Part shown: piece by piece, positions 62,254 to 64,000 of the stretch
Numbering within the stretch: the stretch's first letter is position 1
How the letters are laid out: every line of letters starts with the position of its first letter
Assembly: GCF_002950945.1 (NCBI RefSeq)
Contig: NZ_CP012673.1
Coordinates: forward strand, 1,426,001 to 1,490,000
Direction: 5' to 3'
From: Sorangium cellulosum
GTDB taxonomy: Bacteria; Myxococcota_A; Polyangia; Polyangiales; Polyangiaceae
Length of the DNA stretch: 64,000 nt
Program-made: the position numbers and the translations under genes
Notes under the pieces: generated by a model
Told to the model about the DNA's origin: nothing
The model's input: the letters and a program-made list of their open reading frames with translations, nothing else
The model's database searches: none

Positions 62254-62475
62254 TCACGAGATGCGCCGGCGCAGGGATTCGATCTCGTCCTTCGCCGCGA
62301 GCTTGCGCTTCTTGAGCTGGGCCTCTTCGAGGCGTTCCCCGGGGGTCAGGAACGCTCGCCGACCCAGCTGCCTGAGGCGCGAGTCGAGCTCGCGATGACG
62401 CGCTTCTGCCAAACTCAGCCGCTGCTCCGGGCCGACAGCCGTCACCGCGCGAGGAGAGATGACCTGATGCTTCAT
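62254..62475 (-). CDS. YdcH/DUF465-like small protein
   Basis: A 73-residue basic helical protein. The core (LAEARHRELDSRLRQLGRRA, then LEEAQLKKRKLAAKDEIESL) matches the DUF465 pattern: an H..LD..I..L helix, a turn, then L-K-K-x-K-L-x-x-K-D-E-I. The function of the family is unknown. ATG 62475 is preceded by GGAGGTGG; a longer reading from 62580 is not needed. Confidence 0.82.
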   Translation of the reverse strand: MKHQVISPRAVTAVGPEQRLSLAEARHRELDSRLRQLGRRAFLTPGERLEEAQLKKRKLAAKDEIESLRRRIS

Positions 62476-62837
62476 GTACCCACCTCCAAGGCCCCGCCGA
62501 GGGGCCGTGATGCCTTCGAGGACCCACAACACAAGCCCTCGTTCTGATCGTCGCTGGAGAGGAGATCGACCGCCAACCAAGCTACGAGCTGCGGTCGCGG
62601 CCTGTTGAACGAACGCCAGATTACCCCACTATGGCGATTCAATGCAGCCCTTTTGTCGGGCCCGCGCTCCTTCGCCACCCCGCAGACCAGCACGCCGGTA
62701 CAGCGATGACCGTACCGACACGGCACAGCGAAGACCGTACCAACACGGTGAACCAGCTCTGCCCAGGGCGGCCTGACAACGATCTCCGTCCATGCACCCA
62801 GGGGAACAACCTCGGACGTGGGACTATCCTTCCCGGT
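62476..62837. other. Intergenic region with two 23-bp direct repeats
   Basis: About 360 bases between divergent genes. CAGCGATGACCGTACCGACA and CAGCGAAGACCGTACCAACA (each continuing with CGG; 62701-62723 and 62726-62748) repeat with a 25-bp period, about 90 bases before the lipoprotein gene. They may be a regulator's binding sites. Nothing else is seen. Confidence 0.4.
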
Positions 62838-64000
62838 ATGTGGGGTCCACGCTTCACGCCGGTTGCTGTGCTGTTACTTGGTGGTGTCCTGGTCGGATGT
62901 GGGTCCAGTACCGCTGTGTCTGCCCGCGCTCGGGCGCCTGAGCCTGCTCCGGCGAGGGCGCCGATCGAGCTCGCGCCGGTGGTTGTTTCCCCCTACTCGG
63001 ACACGGAGCTCGCGGCGGAGTTCGAGCGGGCGCGGGCGCTGCTCCTGGCCGACAAGGCGCGCGAGGCGGCCGCGTTGTTCGACCGGCTCGTCCGCCTGTC
63101 GCCCGACGGGGAGGTCGCGCCGCCGAGCCTGTTCAATTCCGGGCTCGCCCACGAGGCGCTCGGCGACCGCGCGCTCGGGGCCGAGCGCTACCGGGAGGTG
63201 CTGCGGCGTTTCCCGGACCACGCGGTCGCCCGCGGCGCGCGCTTCCGGCTCGCGCGTGCGGCGGCGGCCCTCGAGCGGTGGCCCGAGCTCGTCGAGGTGG
63301 CGCGTGCGCTGCTGGCGCTCGAGGATCTGAGCGTGCTGGAGGCGGTCGAGGCGCGCGGCGCGCTCGCGCTCGGGCTGGTCGAGCAGGACCTCGTGGACGA
63401 GGCGGCGCGCCACGTCGCGCTCGCGCGCGACCTCATCGAGGCGCACCGGCTGGGCGAGTCGGGCAAGCCGCCGCTCGAGCTCGCGCAGGTGAGCTTCGCG
63501 CTCGGCGAGGTGCGGCGGCGCCGGAGCGAGGCGATCACCTTCGTGCCCGTGCCGGCGAACTTCGGCGAGGCGCTCGAGCGGCGCTGCCAGGGCCTGCTCG
63601 ACGCGCAGAGCGCCTACACCGAGGCGATGCGGAGCCTCGACGCCCACTGGTCGGCGATGGCGGGCTACCGCATCGGGCGGCTCTACCAGCAGCTCCACCG
63701 CGACGTGATGCAGGTCCCGCCGCCGCGGAGCGCCGACACGCCGAGGAAGAAGCAGCTCTTCGAGGGCGCGATGCGCCTGCGCTACCGCGTGCTCCTGGAG
63801 AAGGGGCAGAAGATGCTCGCCGGCACCGTCGGCCTCGGCGAGCGCACCGGCGAGGCGTCTTCCTGGGTCCTCCGTGCCCGCGACGCGCAGCGCGAGATCG
63901 AGCTCGCGCTCGCCGACGAGCAGGCGGCCCTCGCGAAGCTGCCGTTCACCGAGGCGGAGCTCTCCGCGGCGCTCGACGCCCTCAAGGGGGAGGCGCCGAG
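62838..64000 (+). CDS. TPR lipoprotein, cut by the window end
   Basis: The frame opens at ATG 62838 with a signal peptide and lipobox (LVGCGSS, Cys about 21) and stays open to the last base (at least 387 residues). After a Pro/Ala linker come tetratricopeptide-type helices (FERARALLLADKAREAAALF, DRLVRLSPDGEVAPPSLFNS, GLAHEALGDRALGAERYREV, LRRFPDHAVARGARFRLARA), then a less regular helical region (ERRCQGLLDAQSAYTEAMRS). It is probably an outer-membrane-anchored TPR scaffold, as is common in myxobacteria, for example within motility or Tol-like machineries. The specific role is unknown. Confidence 0.85.
   Translation, partial: MWGPRFTPVAVLLLGGVLVGCGSSTAVSARARAPEPAPARAPIELAPVVVSPYSDTELAAEFERARALLLADKAREAAALFDRLVRLSPDGEVAPPSLFNSGLAHEALGDRALGAERYREVLRRFPDHAVARGARFRLARAAAALERWPELVEVARALLALEDLSVLEAVEARGALALGLVEQDLVDEAARHVALARDLIEAHRLGESGKPPLELAQVSFALGEVRRRRSEAITFVPVPANFGEALERRCQGLLDAQSAYTEAMRSLDAHWSAMAGYRIGRLYQQLHRDVMQVPPPRSADTPRKKQLFEGAMRLRYRVLLEKGQKMLAGTVGLGERTGEASSWVLRARDAQREIELALADEQAALAKLPFTEAELSAALDALKGEAP

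Overview
The window is a 64 kb piece of a very GC-rich chromosome with marked third-position GC bias. It most resembles a large-genome myxobacterium of the Sorangium/Polyangium group. The reasons are a PknB-type kinase fused to an AAA ATPase and a long helical repeat region, many exported lipoproteins, DUF2169/VgrG and Rhs polymorphic-toxin genes, and effector-associated (EAD) domains. This is inference from gene content; there is no rRNA or other taxonomic marker, and I saw no tRNA, rRNA or CRISPR array.

Layout. 1-9.2 kb is chromosome: an ECF sigma factor (cut by the window edge) with DoxX-like and VOC genes, an MFS transporter, NADAR and DUF2277 proteins, an oxidoreductase remnant, a lipoprotein, a PhzS-like flavin monooxygenase, an SDR, a 127-bp palindrome and an exported protein. 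From 9.2 kb runs a Ser/Thr kinase gene that breaks at 11,587 and resumes, exactly in frame, at 54,632. Between the halves lies a 43.0-kb genomic island. A large serine recombinase sits at its right end, and its two ends carry inverted half-sites centred on a TG dinucleotide. Deleting the island restores one uninterrupted open reading frame.

Cargo of the island, left to right: (i) a three-gene cassette with two EAD proteins (one a trypsin-like protease) around an outer-membrane barrel; (ii) a decayed group II intron with an internally deleted reverse transcriptase; (iii) a type VI secretion cassette of a DUF2169 protein, a lipoprotein and a VgrG with a C-terminal M91-like metallopeptidase, the vgrG being split by an IS1182-family element with a CTAG target duplication, followed by a putative immunity gene; (iv) a membrane-anchored HTH protein and a membrane-spanning sigma factor; (v) a PEGA protein and two glycine-rich lipoproteins; (vi) a three-gene envelope operon; (vii) a 15.6-kb, fully overlapping operon at 36.9-52.5 kb. 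That operon encodes an HTH protein (frameshifted), a small PUA/Mrr-N-like protein, an N6-adenine methyltransferase, a specificity subunit, a NERD + double kinase + P-loop protein, an unknown protein, and a giant PD-(D/E)XK + HerA-like ATPase. It looks like a variant of the methylation-associated defence system (MADS), apparently lacking two of the canonical genes and carrying an extra small one.

Right of the island (54.6-64 kb) come the 3' half of the kinase gene, an Rhs toxin with an overlapping immunity gene, a possible monooxygenase remnant, TPR-type lipoproteins and a YdcH/DUF465-like protein. The last lipoprotein is cut by the window end.
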